This document shows positions 7,468 to 16,393 of a stretch of 64,000 nt of DNA, piece by piece. The DNA is from Edaphocola aurantiacus (lineage in GTDB: Bacteria > Bacteroidota > Bacteroidia > Chitinophagales > Chitinophagaceae). Every line of letters begins with the position of its first letter. The first letter of the stretch is position 1. Location: the NCBI RefSeq assembly GCF_019797745.1, contig NZ_VOSI01000001.1, positions 1-64,000 of the forward strand. The letters run 5' to 3'. The translations under genes and the position numbers were made by a program. The notes under the pieces are model-generated. The model worked only from the letters and a program-made list of their open reading frames with translations. It searched no databases and had not been told where the DNA came from.

Positions 7468-9564
7468 CTAACGTATCAATATTACATCTCCGCTTTCTAT
7501 TTTTGTTTCATCGGTATAACGATTGGTGTATTTGATAGAATACATATATGCTCCGGCTTCTGCAGGCTGGTCTCTGAAAGTACCGTCCCACCCGCTCGCA
7601 GCATTGTTGGTATAATATATCTGCTGTCCGTAACGGTTATATACACGCATATCATAGAACATAAAATTGCAGCCGGGAGCGGTAACCGGAAGGAATACAT
7701 CATTCCGGCCATCGCCGTTAGGAGTAAATACATTCGGGATCATAATCTTACAGATACAATCATTAATGGTTACCCTAACAGAATCTTTATACAATCCGCA
7801 GGCATTGAGGTGGCTGACTACGTATATACCACTGTGATCCGGTATCAGTACGCGGCCGGTATCACCCGTATTCCAGTAATAGCTGCCGGGTACATTAGCT
7901 TCGGCAGTTATCGGGCTGATGTTATTATTACACATCGAAAGATCGTCCTGCGGTATATCTACTTTTGGATGCGTGATACTTACGGTTATGGTGTCGGAAA
8001 GGCTGCACAGACCGCTGGAAGCCCTTACACTATACCGACCGGCCTGAGAGATGGTCTTAACGCCGTTTGCATCACCATCATTCCACAAATAGGCTTCAAT
8101 AGCAGGATTGGTTACATCCAGCTGCAGGGTATTGTTTTCGCACATGGCGGTATCATCCGGCAGATCGAGAGAGAAGCGGGTAAAATGTACTTTAAAAGAG
8201 TCTATATAGGTCTGACAGTTATTGGTACTGTATACCCAATACAGCCCGTCTGCGCTAACCGATGCTGTGCTGCCATTCGCTCCGTTACTCCATTGATAAT
8301 AGGCTGCATCAGCCTCCGGCGATTGCAGGTTTAAGGAAGAAGCAAAACACACTACTGTATCTTTTGTGGTGCGGGCTATCGTATCGACCTCCGGATTGAC
8401 GATGAAATCGTCTCCGAAACGCCAGAAGGTATTGAGCCCCAGCGGAGGGCTCCAGGATGATACATAGTCAAATGCTGCAATATTATATCCAGCCGCCGTA
8501 CCACTTAAATTAGGCTGTGGGATACAATCAATAGTTACATTATAATAAGAACTGCCAAACTCTTGTCGCAGCAGGTATATCTTGCCATCAGGCCCCCTGC
8601 GCATATCCTGAAAGGAGGTCATATAATTGGGATTCGGCGTGGGAGATACGATCTGTGCCGAGTTTTGTACGGCGGTAAGGTTAGGCATCAGCGTAAGGTC
8701 ATACTGCTTCACACCGGCTGTGCCCTCTGCAGTATAGAGTTTAGTATTATCTGCACTGAGTGCGATAGGACCGAAACTGTAGGCCGGAAAAGACTGAAAA
8801 CCCGATACAACACCCGTTACATTATTGAACTGTGCAAAAACTATACCACCGGTACCCATGCTATACATGGATGTACCATCGTTGCCGAAAATAAGCGGCA
8901 GAAATGCACCTATCATAAAAGCAGGCGGAGTGGTGATAACCGGTGTCGTATTGACACCATTGACGTCTATTTTAAATGCATAGTAATCTCTGACCCAGAT
9001 AGCATTAGTACGAACGATAAGCCAATAACTTTTACAATCTGCCCCCTTGGTTACGGCCATGTATTCCGATCCATTGGTCATGATAGGAATGTTCTTCATT
9101 CCCGGCACAACATCACCATTACCACCATCCAGGGTCATATCTACAACAGAATAGTATACATTATAAGTATTATCCTCCTGGGCATCGCCCGAAAAAACGA
9201 AGTAGCGATTGGGATTACCGGGATGCTTGATTACCTGTGCGCCATATGCGCTGGAACCCGCTGGCTGTCCGCCGATAATCGGTCCGTTGCCCAGTAAGCC
9301 ATTGCTATTGGGCATCTCTACCCCATTACGGTTCCAGATGCGGCTGCCTATAGTATAAAACTGCAATTGCCCCTGTGCATTACTGACGGCTACCGCCGCT
9401 TCGTACGACATTATATTACTCTCCTGCTGTAACGGCGGATTGACATTGAAATTGATAGACTGCTTCTTTCCGAAATGCCAGTTATTATTCTCGCCCTGGG
9501 CATATAAAAGCGGGTGACTGCAGCTGAGCAGGCACAGCAGCAGTAAGGAGTAAAGTTTATTCAT
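7468..9564 (-). CDS. T9SS type B sorting domain protein (paralogue 1)
   Basis: A 698-residue secreted protein. The start is placed at the ATG at 9564 because a clean signal peptide begins there (MNKLYSLLLLCLLSC, cleavage near LYAQ). The layout equals that of the following gene: probable propeller (residues about 25-400), three Ig/PKD-like segments and a C-terminal CHU_C domain starting at IPNVFTPNGDGRND, ending GDVILIR. Differences between the two are spread along the length, so the duplication is not recent. There are 67 bases between the genes and no visible terminator, so they are probably co-transcribed. Likely exported across the outer membrane by the type IX system; role unknown. Confidence 0.88.
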   Translation of the reverse strand: MNKLYSLLLLCLLSCSHPLLYAQGENNNWHFGKKQSINFNVNPPLQQESNIMSYEAAVAVSNAQGQLQFYTIGSRIWNRNGVEMPNSNGLLGNGPIIGGQPAGSSAYGAQVIKHPGNPNRYFVFSGDAQEDNTYNVYYSVVDMTLDGGNGDVVPGMKNIPIMTNGSEYMAVTKGADCKSYWLIVRTNAIWVRDYYAFKIDVNGVNTTPVITTPPAFMIGAFLPLIFGNDGTSMYSMGTGGIVFAQFNNVTGVVSGFQSFPAYSFGPIALSADNTKLYTAEGTAGVKQYDLTLMPNLTAVQNSAQIVSPTPNPNYMTSFQDMRRGPDGKIYLLRQEFGSSYYNVTIDCIPQPNLSGTAAGYNIAAFDYVSSWSPPLGLNTFWRFGDDFIVNPEVDTIARTTKDTVVCFASSLNLQSPEADAAYYQWSNGANGSTASVSADGLYWVYSTNNCQTYIDSFKVHFTRFSLDLPDDTAMCENNTLQLDVTNPAIEAYLWNDGDANGVKTISQAGRYSVRASSGLCSLSDTITVSITHPKVDIPQDDLSMCNNNISPITAEANVPGSYYWNTGDTGRVLIPDHSGIYVVSHLNACGLYKDSVRVTINDCICKIMIPNVFTPNGDGRNDVFLPVTAPGCNFMFYDMRVYNRYGQQIYYTNNAASGWDGTFRDQPAEAGAYMYSIKYTNRYTDETKIESGDVILIR

Positions 9565-9645
9565 GTCGATAGAGGGTTTGCAAAACAATAGGGAGTATGC
9601 TCTTAAAAGACATGTTTTCAATCATTTACGTTGGAGCTTAAAACT

Positions 9646-9695
9646 CATTTACCACAAAAGGGTCTGCATATATGCAGACCCTTTTGTGGTAAATG
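9646..9695. terminator. 50-bp perfect palindrome, terminator
   Basis: A perfect inverted repeat with 25-base arms and no spacer (9646-9670 and 9671-9695); the arms meet at GCATA/TATGC. It lies 18 bases past the stop of the ribbon-helix-helix gene and before the T9SS gene. The transcript would form a very stable hairpin. It likely ends the SPFH operon. Confidence 0.75.
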
Positions 9696-9712
9696 TAAAT
9701 TTGTGCTTATCG

Positions 9713-9904
9713 TTATTTGCTTTTATCGTTTGGCTTTGCCGGCTCTTTGGGCAAGCGCCCCTGATCTTTAAGTGCTTTGTGCAGCAGGTATTCGATCTGC
9801 CCGTTGACACTGCGAAAATCATCTGCAGCCCATTTTTCCAATGCCTTATACATATCGGCATCCACTCTCAGCATAAAGTTCTTTTTATCCGGCATAGCAT
9901 TCAT
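9713..9904 (-). CDS. Arc-type ribbon-helix-helix DNA-binding protein
   Basis: A 63-residue protein with the shape of an Arc/MetJ ribbon-helix-helix fold: a beta strand KKNFMLRVDADMY (about residues 7-19), helix A (20-32) and helix B (about 34-46, VNGQIEYLLHKAL), then a short basic tail. Such proteins bind DNA as dimers through the strand. Three bases separate it from the SPFH-protein gene upstream, so the two are co-transcribed. There is no toxin gene beside it, which argues against a toxin-antitoxin pair. It may repress its own operon; a 15-bp palindrome lies at the promoter (10802-10816). An alternative start is Met4. Confidence 0.8.
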   Translation of the reverse strand: MNAMPDKKNFMLRVDADMYKALEKWAADDFRSVNGQIEYLLHKALKDQGRLPKEPAKPNDKSK

Positions 9905-9907
9905 TTT

Positions 9908-10786
9908 TTATTGATACAATGTTCCGGTGTTCAGTACCGGAGCCGCAGCTTTTTCACCACACAGTACAACCATCAGGTTGCTCACCATGGCCGCTTTCTT
10001 TTCATTGTCCAGCTCTACGATATCTTTTTCAGATAATTTTTGCAGCGCCATTTCTACCATACCCACAGCACCTTCTACGATTTTGGCACGTGCCGCTACG
10101 ATAGCAGTAGCCTGCTGGCGTTGCAGCATGGCACCGGCAATCTCTGAAGCATAGGCCAGGTGACTGATACGGGCTTCTTTAATCACAATTCCGGCAGGAG
10201 CCAGGCGATCGGTCAGTTCCTGTTCCAGGATACGATTTACGGTATCACCACCCTCTCTCAGGGTAATGTCCGCACCTTCATCTTCCAGGTTATCGTAAGG
10301 GAAACTTCCGGCCAGGTGACGTACCGCAGCTTCACTTTGCGTACGCACATAAGAGGCATAATTGGTTACATCATAAGTAGCCTTATAAGTATCGCCAACC
10401 TGCCATACAATTACGGCACCAATCTCGATTGGGTTACCCATCTTATCGTTCACTTTCAGCGTTTGCCCCTGGAGGTTATCAGATCTCAGGCTCACCCTTA
10501 CGGTGGAGAACAGTGGGTTTACAAAAAACAATCCGTTCTCTTTAACCGTACCTACATACTTACCGAAGAAGTTAAGTACACGGGAGTGGTTCGGGTTGAT
10601 GATCATCAGACCCTTAAGCAGAAAGAAAAAAGCAATTACCAGTACGATGCCCAGGATTATGAACAAAGGGTTATTGGTCCCGTCGGCCCCTTCAACATTT
10701 ACGAAGCAGATGACAGACAAGACGGCGCAGGCCAGGGCAGCAACAAGTGCGAGATAGCCCGAAAGAGGTTTAATAAGTTTTTCCAT
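9908..10786 (-). CDS. SPFH/band 7 domain membrane protein
   Basis: A 292-residue stomatin/prohibitin-like protein. Two N-terminal hydrophobic segments (about residues 8-30 and 40-62) anchor it in the membrane. The SPFH domain follows from NPNHSRVLNFFGKYVGTV (about 65) to about 215, with RISHLAYASEIAGAMLQRQQA, a hallmark of the family, at its end. The C-terminal part is helical and Ala/Glu-rich, typical of the oligomerising coiled coil. SPFH proteins form membrane microdomain scaffolds and often control proteases such as FtsH, but no protease gene is adjacent; ftsH lies 18 kb away. Paired with a ribbon-helix-helix protein. Confidence 0.9.
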   Translation of the reverse strand: MEKLIKPLSGYLALVAALACAVLSVICFVNVEGADGTNNPLFIILGIVLVIAFFFLLKGLMIINPNHSRVLNFFGKYVGTVKENGLFFVNPLFSTVRVSLRSDNLQGQTLKVNDKMGNPIEIGAVIVWQVGDTYKATYDVTNYASYVRTQSEAAVRHLAGSFPYDNLEDEGADITLREGGDTVNRILEQELTDRLAPAGIVIKEARISHLAYASEIAGAMLQRQQATAIVAARAKIVEGAVGMVEMALQKLSEKDIVELDNEKKAAMVSNLMVVLCGEKAAAPVLNTGTLYQ

Positions 10787-10801
10787 AATTAATTCAGTTT
10801 A

Positions 10802-10824
10802 ATATCAATTTGATATCAAAGATA
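10802..10824 (-). promoter_or_regulatory. Promoter -7 box with adjacent palindrome (SPFH operon)
   Basis: Minus-strand TATCTTTG (10824-10817) is a perfect -7 element 31 bases before the SPFH start codon; no good -33 TTTG is seen at the usual distance. Directly downstream on the transcript lies the palindrome ATATCAATTTGATAT (10802-10816). A repressor bound here would overlap the start site. The ribbon-helix-helix protein of the operon is the obvious candidate (inference). Confidence 0.45.
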
Positions 10825-10876
10825 ATTAACAAATTTAAAAATATAAGTTAAAGTTCTTTTAAGAATTATTTTTTCC

Positions 10877-10884
10877 TAGATTTG
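10877..10884 (+). promoter_or_regulatory. Promoter -7 box of the T9SS type A gene
   Basis: TAGATTTG fits TAnnTTTG; no clear -33 element is visible. It lies 30 bases before the ATG at 10914, which supports that ATG over the GTG at 10884. Confidence 0.4.
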
Positions 10885-10913
10885 TGAAATCACAATCTAA
10901 ATGTCATAACTAT

Positions 10914-12815
10914 ATGAAAATGAAAAACTTACCAACTATTAAGAGAACCCTTCTCGCCGGTTTCATTACCCTGGCCACACTACCGCTGAGCCAGACAGAA
11001 TCTTATGCACAGGCTATTCCCTGCCTGAACACTGCAGTGAATAACTCGCACTACAACTACTCTATTGACAACAACCATTTCTATGACATCGGGCAAGATG
11101 GCACGGTATCTGTAGGTAGCATCAGCTTTGATAACTACTATCAGTATACTGTTTCGATCAATATCTTATACCAGACCGGCTCCAACACCGGTAGCCCGCA
11201 GGTAAACAGCTATTCGATCCAACTGCCATTCCGTTCTAAAATTGTAGGTATTACCGAATTCGGTGGCTACAAACTGGTTACAATGGTATCTCACAAGAAC
11301 AATACTGAAGTACCCCTGTACCTGATCCTGAAATGTACTGAGTTTTATCAGCCACCAACCATTGAGAAGTGTTTCACACTGGACAACAACAATCCTCCGT
11401 ACGGTATGTATCCACAGCATACAGTTACTGACGGACAGAACATCTATACAACAGGTTATTTTGTAGACAATAATGCCAATCCGTTGACACCTTTGCCACA
11501 GGATGATAAATCTGCTTTTGTATTGAAGTTTGACTATTATGGTGGTAACCTGATCTGTCGTCTGCACAATACTGCCAAAGTTCCAACCGGAGGATACAAC
11601 TTAAGCGATATCCCGGATTATGATAATGGTATGCGCCTGCAACTGAAAGGCGATGCGCTGCTGGTAACCGCTACGGCCAATGGTAAATCCAGTGCTGATG
11701 TAGGTGGTTATGTTGATGCGATCAACTCTTCGTACGCCCGTAACCTGGTATTGAAGAAAAATACTCTGGATATTGCTGAAGATCATTCATTCGGATATAA
11801 CTATTCCGGTACTTTGAGCCCGACTCAGTTTAACGGTCTGGTGAATGTGGATCTGGCTCCGTATAAAGATTATGCATACATCAACGTACTGACAGCATAT
11901 CGTGACGGAGAACTGGCCATGCCTGCACTGGCTGCTGTGGATTACAACTCTCTGAAACTTATGGCATCTTCTAACAATGCCCTGGAGATCAAAACCGGCC
12001 CATATGTATATAATACAAAGACACAGCCGATGAACATCCACAATATCGGAAACCTGTCCAATACTTACTCCGTAACAGGTATCAGAAGTATGACGGATGA
12101 TAAGGACTATGTTCCTTTCACCTTCGCCCTGGACGTTGATATTATGAATGGTGAATTGTACCCTGCCGGCGGTTTAAATTTCAACTACACTCCTAATGCC
12201 AGTGGTTGTGAGCCATTCTTCAACTTCAACGAAAACAGGCTGAACCCGAGTATTCCGCTCTGGACCAACCCTTACTCTTCTGTTTTACCAACTAACGGTG
12301 GCGATCTGTTACAGATGGATCTGCTGAAGTTCCAGGGCAATAATAAAGATGCCCGCTTCATCTACCAGAAATATACCGGTACACACTATTGTCACAATCC
12401 TTTGTCGGCAGATGCCAATAACGAAAGCTATGAGCAGCAATATATCCCGGTACAGGAGCAGGATATCTATCTGGACGCAACCAGCTATCCGGCAGTAGTC
12501 AATAACTACCCGGTACAGATCACTTCTTGTAATGTGAATCCGAGTATTTACTCCAAAATGCTGCAACTTGATGCTGCATTCAGCATTAAGGATGTATATC
12601 CTAATCCGAGCAGCACCGGAGACTTTACGCTTAACCTGAGCGACAACAGCGATCAGTTCCACATCCGTATCACCAATGTCATCGGTCAGGTGGTTATGGA
12701 AAAAGACCTGACAGGCTTTACGCACCAGTTACGTATCCCATCTACCGGACTGTACCTGATCGAGGTAACAAACGCCGCCGGAGCGAAACAACATACTAGA
12801 ATCAGTATCAAATAG
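10914..12815 (+). CDS. Secreted protein with T9SS type A sorting domain
   Basis: A 633-residue protein. The ATG at 10914 is chosen because a -7 promoter box overlaps the earlier in-frame GTG and because a signal peptide begins there (MKMKNLPTIKRTLLAGF, cleavage near ESYAQA). The body (about residues 35-550) is rich in N, Y, T and S with no domain I can name. The last 75 residues, starting DVYPNPSSTGDF and ending TRISIK, are a type A T9SS sorting domain (Por secretion tail). Expected to be exported to the cell surface or medium. A strong terminator follows. The function of the body is unknown; it resembles surface proteins with repeated beta structure. Confidence 0.85.
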   Translation: MKMKNLPTIKRTLLAGFITLATLPLSQTESYAQAIPCLNTAVNNSHYNYSIDNNHFYDIGQDGTVSVGSISFDNYYQYTVSINILYQTGSNTGSPQVNSYSIQLPFRSKIVGITEFGGYKLVTMVSHKNNTEVPLYLILKCTEFYQPPTIEKCFTLDNNNPPYGMYPQHTVTDGQNIYTTGYFVDNNANPLTPLPQDDKSAFVLKFDYYGGNLICRLHNTAKVPTGGYNLSDIPDYDNGMRLQLKGDALLVTATANGKSSADVGGYVDAINSSYARNLVLKKNTLDIAEDHSFGYNYSGTLSPTQFNGLVNVDLAPYKDYAYINVLTAYRDGELAMPALAAVDYNSLKLMASSNNALEIKTGPYVYNTKTQPMNIHNIGNLSNTYSVTGIRSMTDDKDYVPFTFALDVDIMNGELYPAGGLNFNYTPNASGCEPFFNFNENRLNPSIPLWTNPYSSVLPTNGGDLLQMDLLKFQGNNKDARFIYQKYTGTHYCHNPLSADANNESYEQQYIPVQEQDIYLDATSYPAVVNNYPVQITSCNVNPSIYSKMLQLDAAFSIKDVYPNPSSTGDFTLNLSDNSDQFHIRITNVIGQVVMEKDLTGFTHQLRIPSTGLYLIEVTNAAGAKQHTRISIK

Positions 12816-12830
12816 TTATACTATTTTCAG

Positions 12831-12859
12831 AAAAAAGCCCCCGATTTGGGGGCTTTTTA
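12831..12859 (+). terminator. Rho-independent terminator
   Basis: Stem AAAAAGCCCCC with GGGGGCTTTTT and a GATTT loop, followed by AT-rich sequence; 16 bases past the T9SS type A gene stop. Confidence 0.85.
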
Positions 12860-12882
12860 TTTACTTTAGTGATTACGAAAAT

Positions 12883-12911
12883 TTTGGATAAGATAAATTC
12901 TTATAACTTTG
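12883..12911 (+). promoter_or_regulatory. topA promoter
   Basis: TTTG (12883-12886), 17 bases, TAACTTTG (12904-12911). The spacing is two bases short of the usual 19. The topA ATG is at 12932. Confidence 0.5.
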
Positions 12912-12931
12912 CAATCCTATTAAAGCATAAC

Positions 12932-15556
12932 ATGGCTAAAAACTTATTGATCGTGGAGTCGCCTGCAAAGGCGAAAACTATAGAAAAGATACTAGGAAAA
13001 GACTTTGAAGTAAAATCGAGTTTCGGACATATCAGAGACCTGGAGAAAGAAGGGATGGGTATTGATATTGAAAACGGGTTTCGACCAAAATATACTGTAT
13101 CAGAAGATAAAGCGAGAGTGGTAAAGGAGCTTAAATCCCTGGCTAAGAAAGCCCAGGAGGTATGGCTCGCAACGGATGAGGACCGCGAAGGAGAAGCCAT
13201 TTCATGGCACCTTTGCGAAGAACTCGGACTGAACCCACTGACCACTAAAAGAATTGTATTCCACGAGATTACCAAACCAGCCATTCAGAAAGCTGTACAG
13301 AATCCCAGAACCGTGAATATGGACCTCGTTAATGCACAACAGGCCCGTCGTGTACTGGACCGTATTGTGGGTTTTGAGATATCACCGGTACTCTGGCGTA
13401 AGCTTAGCGGAAAGAGCCTTTCTGCAGGCCGTGTACAATCGGTTGCGGTAAAGCTGATTGTAGAAAGAGAGCGTGAGATCAACCAATTCAGAACAGAAAG
13501 CAGTTACAAAATAGATGCTTTATTTGAAGCACAGGATATTAATAAAAGACTGGTTACCTTTAAAGCAGAAGGTGCCCGCATCAGCCGCCAGGAGGATGCA
13601 CGTAATTTCCTGCAGAACTGTATCGGGGCTTCATTCGCAGTACAGAATGTAGAAGTAAAACCTGGCCGCAAGACACCCTCTGCACCATTTACCACTTCTA
13701 CCCTGCAACAGGAAGCAAGCCGTAAACTGGGCTACTCGGTAAGCCGTACAATGAGGCTGGCACAGACACTATATGAAAACGGGTATATCACTTATATGCG
13801 TACGGATAGTGTGAACCTAAGTGAAACCGCTTTGGCCAATGCTGCACAGGCCATCGAAAGACAATTCGGCAAATCTTATCATAAAAGAAGACAATACCAG
13901 AACAAAAATGCATCCGCACAGGAAGCGCATGAGGCCATCCGTCCAACGGATATGATGATTTCGCAGATCAGCGACCAGGATGGACAACGTCTTTATGACC
14001 TGATCTGGAAGCGTACCATTGCCTGCCAGATGGAAGATGCTATTACTGAAAAAACAGTAGCGACTATCGATATTTCTACTTTACCGCAGGAAAAATTAAC
14101 TGCAACCGGTGAGGTGATCAAGTTTGACGGATTCCTGAAAGTATATCTTGAAGGTAAGGATGATGAGGATGATGAAACACAGGAAGGCTTATTGCCGCCA
14201 CTGAACAGGGGCCAGGTATTGCCGCTTGTAGAAATGAAGGCCACAGAGCGTTACAGCCGTCCGGCACCGCGATATACAGAGGCCAGCCTGGTTAAAAAAC
14301 TGGAAGAGCTGGGTATCGGTCGCCCTTCTACTTATGCACCGACGATCAGTACGGTACAGCAGAGAAACTATGTCGAGAAGACCAGCAAAGATGGTGTCCG
14401 TCGTAATTTCAATGTCCTGACATTAGCTAAAGATGCCATTAAAGAACAGGTGTCCAGCGAGCTGACGGGTGCAGAAAAAAACAAATTATTCCCTACAGAT
14501 CTGGGTATGGTCGTTACAGATTTCCTGAACGAGCATTTTCCGGACATTATGAACTATAGCTTTACGGCAAATATCGAAAGTGAATTTGACCAGATCGCTG
14601 CAGGTAAGAAGCAATGGAACCAGATGATCGGCAGCTTCTACCAGCCATTCCACGATAAGGTAGCTGATACTATGGAGCATGCCGGCAGAGCGGTTGGTGA
14701 GCGCGTACTGGGTACTGATCCGGAAAGCGGAAAGGTAATCATTGCCCGCCTGGGCCGTTTCGGTCCTATGGTACAGATCGGCGCCAGCGATGATGAGGAG
14801 AAGCCCCGATTTGCACCGTTGAAACGTACACAAAGCATCGAAACAATCAATATTGAAGACGCACTGGACCTGTTCAAACTACCATTCACCCTGGGCAACT
14901 ATATGGATCAGGAGATAATGGTCGGTGTTGGTCGCTTCGGCCCTTATGTAAAATGGGGCGAGAGCTTTATCTCCATTCCTAAAGGAGAAGATCCGCTGAT
15001 GGTAGATATGGATCGTGCGGTTGCGATCATTAAAGAAAAACAACAGGCAGATGCCCCTATCGGCATTTATAAAGGCATGCCGGTAACCAAGGGTACCGGT
15101 CGCTTTGGTCCGTTTATCAAATACCAGGACCTGTATATTAATGTGCCGAAAGCGTATAATTTTGAGGCTTTATCGCAAAAAGATATCGAAGAACTGATCT
15201 CTAAAAAGCTGGAAAAAGAAGCGAACCGCTTTATACAGCACTGGCCGGAAGAGAAAATTGCTATTGAAAACGGCAGATGGGGTCCATTCATCCGTTTCGG
15301 TAAAGAAATGCTGAAACTGGGCCGCAAGGCAGACGGAGAAAAATATGCTGCCGAAGACCTGCAGGATGTATCGCTGGAAGAGGTGAAGAAAATGATTGTG
15401 GCGATAAACCCACAGGCATTCGAAAAGAAAACCAAGAAAGCGGCTACAAAGAAAACAGCAACTGCCACTAAAAAGACAGCAACCAAGAAGACCGCTACTA
15501 AAAAAGCAGCTACTGGTAAAACCACAGCTCCGAAGAAAACGGCTCCTAAAAAATAA
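12932..15556 (+). CDS. topA: DNA topoisomerase I
   Basis: An 874-residue type IA topoisomerase that relaxes negative supercoils. The ATG at 12932 is chosen because MAKNLLIVESPAKAKT is the canonical N-terminus and a promoter overlaps the upstream codons. The Toprim domain carries E9 and the D82-x-D84-x-E86 metal site. The nucleophile is Y288 in GYITYMRTDS. After the core come four C-terminal Toprim-associated repeats with the G-R-F/W-G-P motif (GRFGPMVQ, GRFGPYVK, GRFGPFIK, GRWGPFIR) in place of the zinc ribbons of the E. coli enzyme. The last 45 residues are an almost pure K/A/T histone-H1-like tail that should bind DNA non-specifically. Single-gene unit with promoter and downstream hairpin. 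Confidence 0.97.
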   Translation: MAKNLLIVESPAKAKTIEKILGKDFEVKSSFGHIRDLEKEGMGIDIENGFRPKYTVSEDKARVVKELKSLAKKAQEVWLATDEDREGEAISWHLCEELGLNPLTTKRIVFHEITKPAIQKAVQNPRTVNMDLVNAQQARRVLDRIVGFEISPVLWRKLSGKSLSAGRVQSVAVKLIVEREREINQFRTESSYKIDALFEAQDINKRLVTFKAEGARISRQEDARNFLQNCIGASFAVQNVEVKPGRKTPSAPFTTSTLQQEASRKLGYSVSRTMRLAQTLYENGYITYMRTDSVNLSETALANAAQAIERQFGKSYHKRRQYQNKNASAQEAHEAIRPTDMMISQISDQDGQRLYDLIWKRTIACQMEDAITEKTVATIDISTLPQEKLTATGEVIKFDGFLKVYLEGKDDEDDETQEGLLPPLNRGQVLPLVEMKATERYSRPAPRYTEASLVKKLEELGIGRPSTYAPTISTVQQRNYVEKTSKDGVRRNFNVLTLAKDAIKEQVSSELTGAEKNKLFPTDLGMVVTDFLNEHFPDIMNYSFTANIESEFDQIAAGKKQWNQMIGSFYQPFHDKVADTMEHAGRAVGERVLGTDPESGKVIIARLGRFGPMVQIGASDDEEKPRFAPLKRTQSIETINIEDALDLFKLPFTLGNYMDQEIMVGVGRFGPYVKWGESFISIPKGEDPLMVDMDRAVAIIKEKQQADAPIGIYKGMPVTKGTGRFGPFIKYQDLYINVPKAYNFEALSQKDIEELISKKLEKEANRFIQHWPEEKIAIENGRWGPFIRFGKEMLKLGRKADGEKYAAEDLQDVSLEEVKKMIVAINPQAFEKKTKKAATKKTATATKKTATKKTATKKAATGKTTAPKKTAPKK

Positions 15557-15558
15557 TT

Positions 15559-15583
15559 CAATTGCTCCTTTACGGAGCAATTG
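15559..15583 (+). terminator. Hairpin after topA
   Basis: Perfect 10-bp stem CAATTGCTCC / GGAGCAATTG with a TTTAC loop, three bases past the topA stop. The following T-run is weak (TTCTGTT), so some read-through into the ABC gene is possible. Confidence 0.5.
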
Positions 15584-15612
15584 TTCTGTTCACGAATACA
15601 ACGAATCAGCAC

Positions 15613-16368
15613 ATGTCCATTATAAAAGTAGAAAACCTGGTGAAACAATACGGAGCCTTTACTGCGGTAAAAGGGATCAGTTTTGAAGTACAGCAGGGTA
15701 CTATTTTCGGATTGCTGGGACCTAATGGTGCCGGCAAGACCACCACACTGGAGATTATCGAGACCTTAAGACCCAAAACCTCTGGTAAGGTATGGGTAGA
15801 CGGTATGGACCTCGATACGCATCCGCAACAGATCAAGCAGATCATAGGCGTACAATTGCAGGCATCCGGCTTTTATCCCAACCTGAACCTTAAAGAACTG
15901 ATAGAACTGTTTGCCGGCCTGTACAATGAAACAGTAGATCCGATGGAACTGCTGCGCAGTGTAAACCTGGAAGACAAGGCCCGCAATAAATTCAAGCAAT
16001 TATCCGGCGGACAAAAGCAGCGTTTTTCCATTGCCACTACCCTGATCAATAAACCAAAAGTCATTTTCCTGGATGAGCCGACAACCGGCCTTGATCCGCA
16101 GGCAAGACGCAATCTCTGGGACCTGATCCGCCAACTGAAGCAGAACGGCACTACGATTGTGATCACTACCCATTATATGGATGAAGCAGAAGAGCTGTGT
16201 GACCGTGTCGCCATTGTTGATTCCGGTACCATTATTCGCGAAGATACTCCGGACCACCTGATAGACCAGTTGCTGGATTCCGGATTCCAGAGAACGAAGA
16301 AAACAAAAGAAGCAAACCTTGAAGATGTATTCCTCAACCTGACCGGCAAAGAGCTGCGCGAAGGCTGA
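15613..16368 (+). CDS. ABC transporter ATP-binding protein (no permease nearby)
   Basis: A 251-residue ATPase of the CcmA/DrrA-like ABC-2 class. Walker A GPNGAGKT is at residues 36-43, the signature LSGGQ at 130-134, and Walker B VIFLDEP at 150-156, followed by the H-loop in TIVITTHYMDEAEELC. The ATG at 15613 starts the family's normal N-terminus; the upstream TTG would add residues read through the topA hairpin. No permease gene is on either side: topA precedes it and tsaE follows after 25 bases. It must work with a membrane partner encoded elsewhere, or the permease was lost. The C-terminal tail (ANLEDVFLNLTGKEL) is the usual end for this class. Confidence 0.9.
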   Translation: MSIIKVENLVKQYGAFTAVKGISFEVQQGTIFGLLGPNGAGKTTTLEIIETLRPKTSGKVWVDGMDLDTHPQQIKQIIGVQLQASGFYPNLNLKELIELFAGLYNETVDPMELLRSVNLEDKARNKFKQLSGGQKQRFSIATTLINKPKVIFLDEPTTGLDPQARRNLWDLIRQLKQNGTTIVITTHYMDEAEELCDRVAIVDSGTIIREDTPDHLIDQLLDSGFQRTKKTKEANLEDVFLNLTGKELREG

Positions 16369-16393
16369 CACATACCTGAATAGCATATTATAC

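Noticed and set aside
8563-9297. 244-codon open frame opposite the T9SS gene
   Set aside because: The minus-strand gene has a signal peptide, domain structure and paralogue; the plus-strand product has no coherent features.
9713-9904. Antitoxin of a toxin-antitoxin pair
   Set aside because: The ribbon-helix-helix gene's partner is an SPFH membrane protein with no toxin-like domain.
15067-15648. 193-codon open frame opposite the topA tail
   Set aside because: It is the reverse of the Lys/Ala/Thr-rich tail and gives only a V/A/F-rich low-complexity product.
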